A DNA stretch of 64,000 bases. Origin: Microcoleus vaginatus WJT46-NPBG5 (GTDB lineage: Bacteria; Cyanobacteriota; Cyanobacteriia; Cyanobacteriales; Oscillatoriaceae). Position numbers and translations under genes: made by a program. Shown piece after piece: positions 18,892-27,425 of this stretch (position 1 is the first letter of the stretch; every line of letters starts with the position of its first letter). Under the pieces are notes generated by a model. That model saw only the letters and a program-made list of their open reading frames with translations, did no database searches and was not told the DNA's origin. The stretch spans positions 62,001-126,000 of the forward strand of contig JAHHHM010000003.1 in assembly GCA_019359355.1 (NCBI GenBank). The letters are read 5' to 3'.

Positions 18892-19698
18892 CTAATAGTC
18901 GTAGGGATTTTTGGGTTTAGGGATCTTTTTCAGCGCTGTTGCTTCAATAGTAAGCTGGCGCTTATCTTCAAGATTTTCAGTAATCATCTGACCTTCAATT
19001 TCTAGCCAAGTATCAGGCGGATAAGCAGTCCGGCTTTGAGGCAACTTCACCGGCAACCCTACGGGATAAGCATCCGCAGCGCAGCAGGTGAGGATAAAAC
19101 GCGCGATCGTGAAATATTGATCGGGCAAGTTTGGGGAATGAATGACAAATCCTTGAACTTTAACTTTTTGGCCCGTATAAGCATCCGGTTCTGGATAAAC
19201 ATTCAATGTCCGCACCCAGTCTATCAGTGTTCTATCTTCCGGGTTACTAGCAGAACTAAATGATTGAGGTTGCGCTCTGGTTGTTGTTAAAGTCTCTGTC
19301 ATGCCGCGATCCAGTGCTGTTTGACTGGAAAATACTTGCGGGGTAATGAGTAAACCTAATATTGCCGACAGCAGTAACAATCCACTGCCTAAACCGGGGG
19401 GAAACAAACTGAGATGAGCGACACTGGGTAACTGAGGCGCGGCAGTTTTTTTACGTTTAAATAATTGCCCGATTAGTTCTACTGCCTTGAAACCACTGAT
19501 TCCTAAAAACGCAAATCCTGCAACAATTACGAGCCAAAAATAATCTGGGTGAATCAGCAAGTAGAGCTTGTCGGTTCTCCAATATTTCAGCATCATGACG
19601 CCCCAAGCTGCAATTGCCAAAATATCCAGCCAAGGCAGGAATATATTTTGAATTTTGTTGAACGCTGAATCGCGTTTTAACTTTTCAGTTGCACTCAT
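18892..19698 (-). CDS. TIGR03943/DUF1980 family membrane protein (YcgQ-like)
   Basis: 268 residues with three or more N-terminal membrane helices and a C-terminal OB-like soluble part. Diagnostic segments are VKVQGFVIHSPNLPDQYFTIARFILTCCAADA (given here as parts of one region, residues about 178-215) and WLEIEGQM. The CCAAD cysteine pair is the family hallmark. Family knowledge: partner subunit of the DUF318 permease, which is encoded 40 bases upstream here, so the two form an operon and probably one complex. Substrate is not firmly known; metal-ion or thiol links have been suggested for the family. Confidence 0.88.
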   Translation of the reverse strand: MSATEKLKRDSAFNKIQNIFLPWLDILAIAAWGVMMLKYWRTDKLYLLIHPDYFWLVIVAGFAFLGISGFKAVELIGQLFKRKKTAAPQLPSVAHLSLFPPGLGSGLLLLSAILGLLITPQVFSSQTALDRGMTETLTTTRAQPQSFSSASNPEDRTLIDWVRTLNVYPEPDAYTGQKVKVQGFVIHSPNLPDQYFTIARFILTCCAADAYPVGLPVKLPQSRTAYPPDTWLEIEGQMITENLEDKRQLTIEATALKKIPKPKNPYDY

Positions 19699-19738
19699 AA
19701 TTCTCAGTTTTTCTCAACTCATCGTCACTCGTTTACGG

Positions 19739-20776
19739 CTAACTAAAATGTAAATTTACAAGCAAGGTCAGCAGAAAAGTTAATTGAGCGGCGAGAACGA
19801 ATAAGTAAATGACAGCTTTTTTCTTGAAAAGCAACAACATCAGACCGATGCCTTTCAAATCGATCATTGGCCCAAATACTAAGAAAGCCAGCAACGATCC
19901 ACTGGTAAAGGTTGTGGCAAAAGAAAGGGCAAAAAATGAGTCTACTGTTGAGCAAATTGACACGACAGTGGCAAGCACTAGCATGGCCAGAATCGAAGTA
20001 ACCGGCCCTTGCCCTAAACTGAGGATGAGATCGCGAGGCGCGGCGACTTGAATGATTGCGGCGATGGCACTTCCGATGACTAACACCGCACCTAATTCCC
20101 GCAGTTCTTGCACTGTATTTTCTAACAGCAGTCGCAGTTGGTATAGGAGGGGTTTCTTTGCGGTTGCGCTGGCAGCTAAGGAGGCTTGCAAAACTACGGG
20201 GTCCATCCGCACCGGCATTCCGGGATCACCGAGCAAAAATGTCCCAGACTGCAACAAAGGCGATGTTAATTCAGATCCCCCTTGGGGTGAGGGTTGCGCT
20301 TTGGGTGAGTTATAGCGAGGCATGGCGCGGGCAAGTGCCGGCTGCAGCAGCGGACGTAAGTCAGCTTGGGCGCTGAATACACAGCCAATTGTGGTGGCAA
20401 TGAGTAGGCTAAACAGTACGCGCAGCACGACAATTTCCGGCTGATCTCGAAAGGCGATCCAAGTTGACCACAGGACGATGGGGTTAACGGTGGGTGCTGC
20501 GAGTAAAAACCCAACCGCTACAGGTGCCGGCACACCTTGCATCAGTAGCCGCCGCGCCACCGGCACGTTGCCGCACTCGCACACGGGAAACAAAAAGCCG
20601 ATTGAACTGCCGACTAAAGCCCCCAGCAGTGGGTTACGAGGCATGGCTTTAATCAGTTTGCCTTCATCGATAAATAGCAGCAGCAAGCCTGAGAACAAAA
20701 CCCCCAGCAGCAGGAAGGGCATTGCCTCTACTAACAAACTTAAGAACAGGGTAAACGCCTGATTGAGTTGATTCAT
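19739..20776 (-). CDS. Permease, DUF318/UPF0718 family (YcgR/ArsP-like)
   Basis: 345 residues, about eight membrane helices in two halves joined by a cytosolic loop (residues about 150-215). The signature FPVCECGNVPVARRLLMQG followed by FLLAAPTVNPIVLWST contains the conserved Cys pair; the second half repeats it as STVDSFFALSFA and FLVFGPMIDLKG. Relatives export trivalent methylarsenicals (ArsP) or pair with DUF1980 proteins, as here. First gene of a two-gene operon with the DUF1980 protein. Substrate cannot be read from sequence. Confidence 0.88.
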   Translation of the reverse strand: MNQLNQAFTLFLSLLVEAMPFLLLGVLFSGLLLLFIDEGKLIKAMPRNPLLGALVGSSIGFLFPVCECGNVPVARRLLMQGVPAPVAVGFLLAAPTVNPIVLWSTWIAFRDQPEIVVLRVLFSLLIATTIGCVFSAQADLRPLLQPALARAMPRYNSPKAQPSPQGGSELTSPLLQSGTFLLGDPGMPVRMDPVVLQASLAASATAKKPLLYQLRLLLENTVQELRELGAVLVIGSAIAAIIQVAAPRDLILSLGQGPVTSILAMLVLATVVSICSTVDSFFALSFATTFTSGSLLAFLVFGPMIDLKGIGLMLLLFKKKAVIYLFVLAAQLTFLLTLLVNLHFS

Positions 20777-21189
20777 GCAGGTTGGAGTGAGGAGCGTTAC
20801 GTTTTCTATGCTGTGCTAAGCCATTTCATCATTAAAGCTTGCTTACAGCAAATCCGCTACAGCGCCCAATTCCTTAAAAATGCTGTGGGCAGCACAGAGG
20901 GGCGCAGCTTTGAATTTTGCAAAGCTGTTTTAATGCGAGTGAATCGCTGAGTTGGAATGGTTCACGCACTTGGGGGCAAACCAACAATAGATGAACTGCT
21001 GTGTCGGGTGAAACTTACCTAACACGGCGCATTAATCTGATACTGGCTGCCCGACTCACACCACCTGGGATTTCCAAAGCATAAATCATCCTATCAGGAC
21101 AATCGGCACGGGTCACACTTTTTTTTAATCATGACCGGCAATTGAGTGGTATCTATCAGTTGTGTGGGGGCTAGGGTTTGAGGCGCTAT
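20777..21189. other. Intergenic region between EAL gene and permease operon
   Basis: About 410 bases. It holds the upstream region of the permease operon (minus strand) and the 3' side of the EAL gene. No convincing gene; a 60-codon frame at 20768-20950 has no recognisable features. No Zur- or ArsR-type operator identified. Confidence 0.45.
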
Positions 21190-22311
21190 TTATGCCGGCA
21201 GTGATATCGGTTCCCTGTTTAAATAAGGTGTGGTTGTTAGGGACGGGGATGCCGGTTTGGCAATGAGATAACCCTGAACAAAGGTTGCCCCCCGTTCTTG
21301 CACCCAATTCAATTCCTCTAAAGTTTCAATGCCTTCAGCAATCGTTCTAATCTCTAGATGCTGGGCAATTTCCAGTAATTTTTCCGTAATCAGTGCTTTG
21401 TAAGGATCTTGATGCACATTGCGAATCAACTGCATATCCAACTTAATAAAGTCTGGACGTAACTGGTGAATTAAATTTAAGTTGGAATACCCGCTGCCAA
21501 AATCATCGAGTGCCACCAGAAACCCAGCTTCTTGGTAAAACTTTAAAATTTTGACAAGGTGATGAATATCTGGGGGTTGCTCTGATTCCGCAACTTCAAA
21601 TACAACATTATTATGAGGAATCCCTGCTTCATCAATTGCCCGCACGGTCATGCGTAAACAGGTCATGGGATCATAAACTGAAGTCGGCGAAAAATTGATA
21701 AATACTAGCTCTTTAATACCTTGCCGGCTGGCTTCACGAATGGCACTCGTTCTGGCTAAAGCATCGAGTTGAAATAAAAGGCCGGCTTTCTCTGCCTGGG
21801 CAAAAATGCGACCTGGAGCAATTAAGTTTCCCCCCTCACCCAAACCTCGCAGCAATGCCTCGTGCGCGAAAATTCGGGAAGTATTGTCGGTATAAACGAT
21901 CGGCTGAAAATAACTGGTAATCCGCTCGTTTCCTAGCAAATCCAGTAACCATTCTGATTCGCTGAGGCTGTTAAAGTTATCCAGGGAAATCATCCGGGAG
22001 AAATCCCCTAACTTTGGTTCTTGAAGCCCTGGCATCCAAAGAACTTGCGTCTCTTTCAACTCTTTACTTGTGAGCTTGGTTGTTAGTATTTTTGCGTAGC
22101 AGTTTCTATTATTGTTGTCAAGATTAATATTTAAATATTTGCCGTCTTCTAAAACCTGATAAGCGAGTTCAGCCTTATCTAAAGCTGAAGTTACCTTTTT
22201 ATGTGTGTGCCCTATGGGAAACCAGAGATATAGTCTTCCACTGCCTTCAATTTTTTCCGGTAACGTTTCGCACCGATTGCAGCGTCCTACACCTAGACTA
22301 CTTGGATTCAT
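21190..22311 (-). CDS. EAL-domain cyclic-di-GMP phosphodiesterase
   Basis: 373 residues. Residues about 1-120 are a small N-terminal domain beginning with a CNRC motif (GVGRCNRCETLPE) and GRLYLWFPIGHTHKKV, not assigned to a known sensor. The EAL domain (about 125-365) has HEALLRG for the EAL motif, Asn in FINFSPTSV, Glu in VFEVAES, DDFGSGYSN, KLD, EGIE and QGYLIAKP, so all metal-binding and catalytic positions look intact. It should hydrolyse c-di-GMP to pGpG. Transcribed alone, opposite to the kinase genes downstream. The CxxC could bind metal or sense redox (inference). Confidence 0.92.
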   Translation of the reverse strand: MNPSSLGVGRCNRCETLPEKIEGSGRLYLWFPIGHTHKKVTSALDKAELAYQVLEDGKYLNINLDNNNRNCYAKILTTKLTSKELKETQVLWMPGLQEPKLGDFSRMISLDNFNSLSESEWLLDLLGNERITSYFQPIVYTDNTSRIFAHEALLRGLGEGGNLIAPGRIFAQAEKAGLLFQLDALARTSAIREASRQGIKELVFINFSPTSVYDPMTCLRMTVRAIDEAGIPHNNVVFEVAESEQPPDIHHLVKILKFYQEAGFLVALDDFGSGYSNLNLIHQLRPDFIKLDMQLIRNVHQDPYKALITEKLLEIAQHLEIRTIAEGIETLEELNWVQERGATFVQGYLIAKPASPSLTTTPYLNREPISLPA

Positions 22312-22977
22312 AAATATTGTCCCATTCCCGTTTGACGTGGTTATAATAGCCTTGAGCGCCCTAAATTCTGAAGCTTGGGTAATAAGTAGGGCTTGAGCGA
22401 CTAATAATTTATCAAATTATAAATTTGCTCGACTGACTTAAAGTCAGCTTACAATTATTATAGTGCACCTGTTTGGCTAAGTCACTGAGCCTTAGCTGGA
22501 TCTTTTTATACAGGTATTAGGGAGCTTAACCGGCTAAAACTTAAAATAAAAAATCTGCCGGAATGCGTATTGCGGGTTCCAGCAGGCAACTGAACAATTT
22601 ATGTGCCGTTGTGACGGGCGATACAAAGAGACAATAAACCTCTAGATAGATTTACGCTTAGTGGCATCTGGATAGATTTAAAAAAGTGCTGACCCGTTTA
22701 AATACCCCTTTAATTTTCCATTAAAACCTAGGAATTTAGGTCTGTGGCAAGTTAGACTGTAAAATAAATTAACGAGCCTCGTGTGATTGGAGTTGCTTGT
22801 CAAAGCAAATTCTCCAGAGAGTTTTTAATAAATTGCCTTTTAACTTGATCAAGCGTTGTACTGCGCGACATCCATTGAGATGAACCTATAGTGTGGCTTT
22901 GAGCCACTGCGTAAGTTCTAAGACAATCTATTGTTCAACAAAGTACAGCCTTCTCTGTTAGGGAACAAAGCAACTCC
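22312..22977. other. Intergenic region between divergent EAL and kinase genes
   Basis: About 665 bases between two divergent genes, so it must hold both promoters and possibly long leaders. No gene or clear hairpin-terminator supported; no known riboswitch pattern recognised. Confidence 0.45.
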
Positions 22978-24987
22978 ATGACTCGTGAAAGACTCAGCAA
23001 TCACGGCCTTTCGTCTGCTCAAACATCTCCGGAACGGAAAGAAACCGAATGCTGTCGCCCCGAAAAAACCATGTGGCGGCGTGAGCAAAAATCTCCGGAT
23101 CTGTTCGTAAGTGTGCCGGGACTAATTTATCAATTTTTGCAGCGTCAAGATGGTTCTCTCAGTTTCCTTTTCTTAAGTGCTAGCGTTCAGGACTTTTTTG
23201 AGGTAAACGGCAGCGAAATGGAGTCGGATACTGAAGTCCTGACTTCCATGATTCATCCAGATGATCGGCCAGAATTCTATGACTCAATTTCCAATGCCGG
23301 CGAGTGTCTGGAAGTGTGGCGGTGGGTTGGGCGGTTTATCTTACCTTCCGGGCAAATGAAATGGATTCAGTGGGACGCGCAGCCTTCGTTGCAGGCGAAC
23401 GGGAATATTTTTTGGAACGGGTTGCTGGTCGATGTCACCAGTCAGCAACAGTTGCAAGCTGAAGTTGAGCGGCTGTCTTTTTTGTTAAGTTTGACTGAAT
23501 TATTGCAAAGCTCAAGCAATTTAAATGAAATTGCTGAGTTTGCCCTAGAATACCTTGCTCAAGCAACGAATTCCGCCTCCGGAAACGTGCAGGTGATTGA
23601 GGGTGGGGAAGACTGTCAAGCTTGCCCACTGAGCAATTTGATCGCTGCTGAATTTGTAGCCAGCAATCGTGAAACTGCCGGCATAACACAGCCGGTACAA
23701 CATCAGGGCATCCCCAAAAGTCAGGCGCTGTTTTGGCAAGTGGTAGAAACTGCTCAGCCAACCTTCATCAAGGACTGCCCCCCTCATCTGAATGCTGTCG
23801 CACAATTTCATCAAGCGCCAACAGGTCAGATTGGGATTTTTCCAATTCCTGCTACAGATGGTACGGTGATCGGGGTTATCGCTCTAGAATCCCCTGATTT
23901 TCAGCGCATTCAAGATGCCTCTCAACAAGACTTAGTTCAAGCCGCTTGCCGCATTCTAGGTGCTCGCATCGAACGCGCCAAGGCTCAAGAGCGGCTTTAT
24001 CAGACGAATGCACAATTGCAGTGCACATCCCAACAGTTGAGACAGCAGGCGCAACATTTAGAGCAAACTTTGCATGAATTGCAACAGGCTCAAACTCAAC
24101 TGGTTCACAGTGAAAAAATGTCGAGTTTGGGGCATCTTGTTGCCGGCATTGCCCATGAAATTAAGAATCCCGTTAATTTTATCCAAGGCAACTTACCTCA
24201 CGCCCGCCGGTATTTCCAAGATATGTTGTATTTGCTGGAACTTTACCGGCAACATTATCCTCAGCCGGCGTCAGACATTCAATTAACGATCGAGCAAATT
24301 GATCTAGATTTCTTGATTCAAGATTTGCCAAAGCTGTTATCTTCGATGCAAGCCGGTGCAGAGCGCATTCACAGTATTGTTCGCAGTTTGCGTAACTTCT
24401 CGCGTCTGGATGAATCTGAGAAAAAGGTTGCAGACATCCACGAAGGCATTGATGGCACTCTCATGATTTTGGAACATCGGCTCAAGGCACAGCCAGATCG
24501 TCCAGCGATTCAAGTAATTAAAGAGTATGGCAACCTCCCGCCTCTGGAGTGCTACGCAGGACAGCTCAATCAAGTATTTTTGAACATTCTTAGCAATGCC
24601 ATTGATGCTTTAGACGAGTCCTTCGCACGGGGTTATCTGTCTAAAGCAAAAAATAAAGCATCCATGACAAAAAACACAGGACAAATTAAAATCTGTACGC
24701 AATTGCTAGAAGATTCGCGCATTATTATTAGAATTGCTGATAGTGGAATCGGTATTCCCGCTTCAGTGCAAACACAGTTATTCGACCCTTTCTTTACAAC
24801 GAAGCCTGCGGGCAAAGGAACCGGCTTAGGACTATCGATTAGTTCTCAAATTATTACTGAAAAACATGGGGGTCAATTAAGGTGTGTTTCCACTCCCCTG
24901 CAAGGAACAGAGTTTTTAATTGAAATTCCCATCCTGCCGGTAAAGCTTTCAACCAGAGGATGTGAACACTCCAATATTTCTTTTTAA
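22978..24987 (+). CDS. PAS-GAF histidine kinase
   Basis: 669 residues, soluble. A Cys/charged N-terminus (residues 1-45) is followed by a PAS domain (about 45-160: LIYQFLQRQDGSLSFLFLS ... MIHPDDRPEF ... WNGLLVDVTSQQQLQ), a GAF domain (about 165-335: LSLTELLQSSSNLNEI ... IGVIALESPDF), a coiled coil (about 340-375), HisKA with AGIAHEIKNPVNF, and HATPase with NILSNAIDAL, DSGIGIP and GKGTGLGLSI. No receiver; the response regulator is not adjacent. The kinase core closely matches that of the receiver-kinase at 6111-7508, suggesting duplication with exchange of sensor domains. Confidence 0.93.
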   Translation: MTRERLSNHGLSSAQTSPERKETECCRPEKTMWRREQKSPDLFVSVPGLIYQFLQRQDGSLSFLFLSASVQDFFEVNGSEMESDTEVLTSMIHPDDRPEFYDSISNAGECLEVWRWVGRFILPSGQMKWIQWDAQPSLQANGNIFWNGLLVDVTSQQQLQAEVERLSFLLSLTELLQSSSNLNEIAEFALEYLAQATNSASGNVQVIEGGEDCQACPLSNLIAAEFVASNRETAGITQPVQHQGIPKSQALFWQVVETAQPTFIKDCPPHLNAVAQFHQAPTGQIGIFPIPATDGTVIGVIALESPDFQRIQDASQQDLVQAACRILGARIERAKAQERLYQTNAQLQCTSQQLRQQAQHLEQTLHELQQAQTQLVHSEKMSSLGHLVAGIAHEIKNPVNFIQGNLPHARRYFQDMLYLLELYRQHYPQPASDIQLTIEQIDLDFLIQDLPKLLSSMQAGAERIHSIVRSLRNFSRLDESEKKVADIHEGIDGTLMILEHRLKAQPDRPAIQVIKEYGNLPPLECYAGQLNQVFLNILSNAIDALDESFARGYLSKAKNKASMTKNTGQIKICTQLLEDSRIIIRIADSGIGIPASVQTQLFDPFFTTKPAGKGTGLGLSISSQIITEKHGGQLRCVSTPLQGTEFLIEIPILPVKLSTRGCEHSNISF

Positions 24988-25648
24988 TAACGGCTTCTTT
25001 TGATTAATTTCTTGACCATCAGGTCTAGGGGTAGGGAATTTATTTCCAGAAACTACTCTTGGAAAAATGAGCCGATTGCCGTATCAGGGTTTAAGGGGCT
25101 ACAACTTAAAAACATGGCAGGTAAAGCAGAGTCAGCTCAAATTTAAAAGCAATCCTCTGCTGTCAGATTACCTGCCAAAAGCCCCTCAACAATGCCTCAA
25201 GTAAGAGAGAGGCAGAAAGATAGCTTTCTGCACTCCCAGTTATCAAAAACTTAGACTAGCTGATGAAAAATTAAAAATAAATAAGTTTGCTATATTTGTG
25301 ATGACAAACTCGATGATAGGTCTCTGAAAGGAGAACGCTTCTTGCAGGATGGCTTTAAAATAGTTAGCATAGCTCATTACCCGTAAGGCTAGCTCATGGA
25401 TTAATTTAAGAAAATATTAAGCTAGTCCCAAGATAAAATTAAATGTTAAATAAAAATAAAGTATGGTTTGAAAATTTTTTAATTTAAAAGCAAAGATTAA
25501 GCTAAATCTTTAAGAAGCTTCTGCCTGTTTTGTAAGCTTTTATGATAAATTTTAATAGAGTTAAACTTTTTTCTAGTTAATAACACCTAGTCAAATATCC
25601 ATTGAAACTGAGCCGATATAGCAAAAGTTTAAGCTAGACTTCGTAATT
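24988..25648. other. Intergenic region upstream of the GGDEF gene
   Basis: About 660 bases of AT-rich DNA. It contains the nested palindromic element at 25094-25186 (listed separately). Otherwise no gene is supported. The last 200 bases likely carry the promoter for the GGDEF gene. Confidence 0.5.
25094..25186. repeat. Nested inverted-repeat element
   Basis: Three nested arms can be paired in order: AGGGGCT (25094-25100) with AGCCCCT (25180-25186); GGCAGGTAA (25116-25124) with TTACCTGCC (25168-25176); and GCAGAG with CTCTGC inside. The whole can fold into one long interrupted hairpin. It resembles a small palindromic mobile repeat or a structured RNA; there is no T tail. Confidence 0.65.
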
Positions 25649-26722
25649 ATGTTAAGTGGGTTCCGATCCGATTTCTCGACTGCCCCAATATGGGTCGGGT
25701 CTCCTGACGCTCTCCATTTAGAGTCAACCCTCGAAAATCTATCGCTTTGGGAGTGCCAGGTCGAGTCTAATCATTTAGGTAAGGAAGCCGTTCGCAGGTT
25801 TCAAGAAAATCCGTTGCTGCCTGGAGTAATTATGACAGAGCAGGGGAAGTTTGTTGGGATGATTTCCCGCCGGCGCTTTTTGGAACATCTGAGCCGGCCT
25901 TACGGATTAGAATTATTTGGCAATCGCGCACTCACTTCTTTATATCGCTTCGCTCAAACGGATAATTTAATTTTCCCAATCAAGACAAATATTGTCGAGG
26001 CGGCAAAGCAATCATTGCAGCGGCCTGCTGAGTTACTGAATGAACCCATTGTGGTTGAAGTAACACCCCATGATTATCGATTATTAGATGTGCATCAATT
26101 ATTGGTCGCGCAATCACAAATTCATGAAAAAACCACGCAACTGCTATATCAAACCTATCAGCAACTAGAGATAGTGAACCTGGAGTTCAAGCGCCTAGCC
26201 AGTTTGGATGGTTTGACTCAACTGGCCAACCGGCGCAGATTTGATGAGTATCTGGACGCAGAATGGCAACGGTCAATTTGTGATCGCGCACCTTTATCAC
26301 TAATTCTTTGTGACATTGACTTTTTCAAAAATTATAATGACGCCTGCGGACATTTAGCCGGCGACCAATGCTTGCGGGAGGTGGCGGTTGCCTTAAAGGA
26401 GACGGTAAAGCAACCGACTGATTTGGTTGCGCGCTACGGCGGCGAAGAATTTGCGATAATTTTGCCGAATACCGACGCTGCTGGTGGAGCATTGGTTGCC
26501 GAGTCTATAGTCGCCAGCGTTCGAGAATTGCACCTGGTTCATCCCAACTCACGAGTTTCCCCCTTTGTCACCCTCAGTTGTGGCGTAGCTGGCACAGTAG
26601 CCAGTTATGAGCTGATGCCGGCCCAGCTGATTGCAGCGGCTGACAAAGCCCTTTATCAAGCCAAAGCTGCCGGTCGTGATCGGGTTGTAGTTCAAACCTG
26701 TGACGGCGGATCACGAGCCTGA
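25649..26722 (+). CDS. Diguanylate cyclase with CBS-like N-terminal module
   Basis: 357 residues. Residues about 20-160 form a module shared with the proteins at 31523 and 33053: LESTLENL, NPLLPGVIMTEQGKFVGMIS, RRRFLEHLSRPYGLELF and YRLLDVHQLLVAQSQIHE. It looks like a degenerate CBS pair (inference). A short coiled coil leads to a GGDEF domain (about 185-350) with DGLTQLANRR, LCDIDFFKNYND and the active site GGEEF at residues 264-268, so c-di-GMP synthesis is expected. The usual RxxD inhibitory site five residues upstream reads QPTD, so product inhibition may be lost. Stands alone. Confidence 0.92.
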   Translation: MLSGFRSDFSTAPIWVGSPDALHLESTLENLSLWECQVESNHLGKEAVRRFQENPLLPGVIMTEQGKFVGMISRRRFLEHLSRPYGLELFGNRALTSLYRFAQTDNLIFPIKTNIVEAAKQSLQRPAELLNEPIVVEVTPHDYRLLDVHQLLVAQSQIHEKTTQLLYQTYQQLEIVNLEFKRLASLDGLTQLANRRRFDEYLDAEWQRSICDRAPLSLILCDIDFFKNYNDACGHLAGDQCLREVAVALKETVKQPTDLVARYGGEEFAIILPNTDAAGGALVAESIVASVRELHLVHPNSRVSPFVTLSCGVAGTVASYELMPAQLIAAADKALYQAKAAGRDRVVVQTCDGGSRA

Positions 26723-27206
26723 AGCCGATATCCAAAAGTTACCCCACAAAAAAAGTTGCCGGTTTCTTCTAGATGTTTCTAATTTTTTACATTTAACACA
26801 GTAATTGCGTTTGCCGGTTATAAACGATCTAAATAGGATAGCCGTGAAAATGTAACTGTAGGTATTATCTATTCAAGACAACAGATTCCTAGCGATCTCA
26901 TCGTCCTCTCATGCCGATCTGCATCTGCAAACGCCTCTGAGATTGAGGGATTTCTCTTTTCCTGCGTCGTGAGTTATTATTAAATATAATCAAACCCAGT
27001 GATAGAATTAATAATTCTCAGTATATTTACTGTTGACAATTTTCTATGGTTTGTTAAGAAAGACAAACAATATTTCTTCTAACGACAACGTTTGTAAACT
27101 CTGGCCATTCGGTGCATTGCCTAACAACTCACTAACAGCTCAGCATTTTAAACTAAAAACATTTAAGGCCATTCTGGTGAGCATTTTCACCCACGAAGAA
27201 AAGCAA
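26723..27206. other. Intergenic region downstream of the GGDEF gene
   Basis: About 480 bases. No strong terminator, repeat or gene recognised. A TTG at 27033 could extend the small frame at 27207 upstream but without support. Confidence 0.4.
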
Positions 27207-27425
27207 ATGGCCGTGCCGGCATCCAATGCCGATAGCATTTTAAACTTTAAACCTCAAATTAAATTAAATTTTCAACAGGATGCTGCCAGAGCAACAATCT
27301 TTCAAACGATAGCACTTCGTGAAGTTTGGGCAAAATCATACTCCAAACCAATATCCCCCAACTCACTCACCACGAAGATGATAGGACTCATTAAACTTAT
27401 CAAGCGCAGGAGGCAGACAACATGA
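27207..27425 (+). CDS. Possible small protein coupled to the large PAS/GAF kinase gene
   Basis: 72 codons from ATG at 27207 (preceded by GAAGAAAAG); the same frame could start at TTG 27033, giving 130 residues. The stop overlaps the start of the following kinase gene (ATGA), which is the usual sign of coupled translation. The product is basic at its C-terminus (IKLIKRRRQTT) and not recognised. It may simply be a leader frame. Confidence 0.3.
   Translation: MAVPASNADSILNFKPQIKLNFQQDAARATIFQTIALREVWAKSYSKPISPNSLTTKMIGLIKLIKRRRQTT

Noticed and set aside
22312-22977. Possible riboswitch (for example c-di-GMP type) between the EAL and kinase genes
   Set aside because: No conserved core or strong fold could be recognised by eye; a covariance search would be needed to support it.
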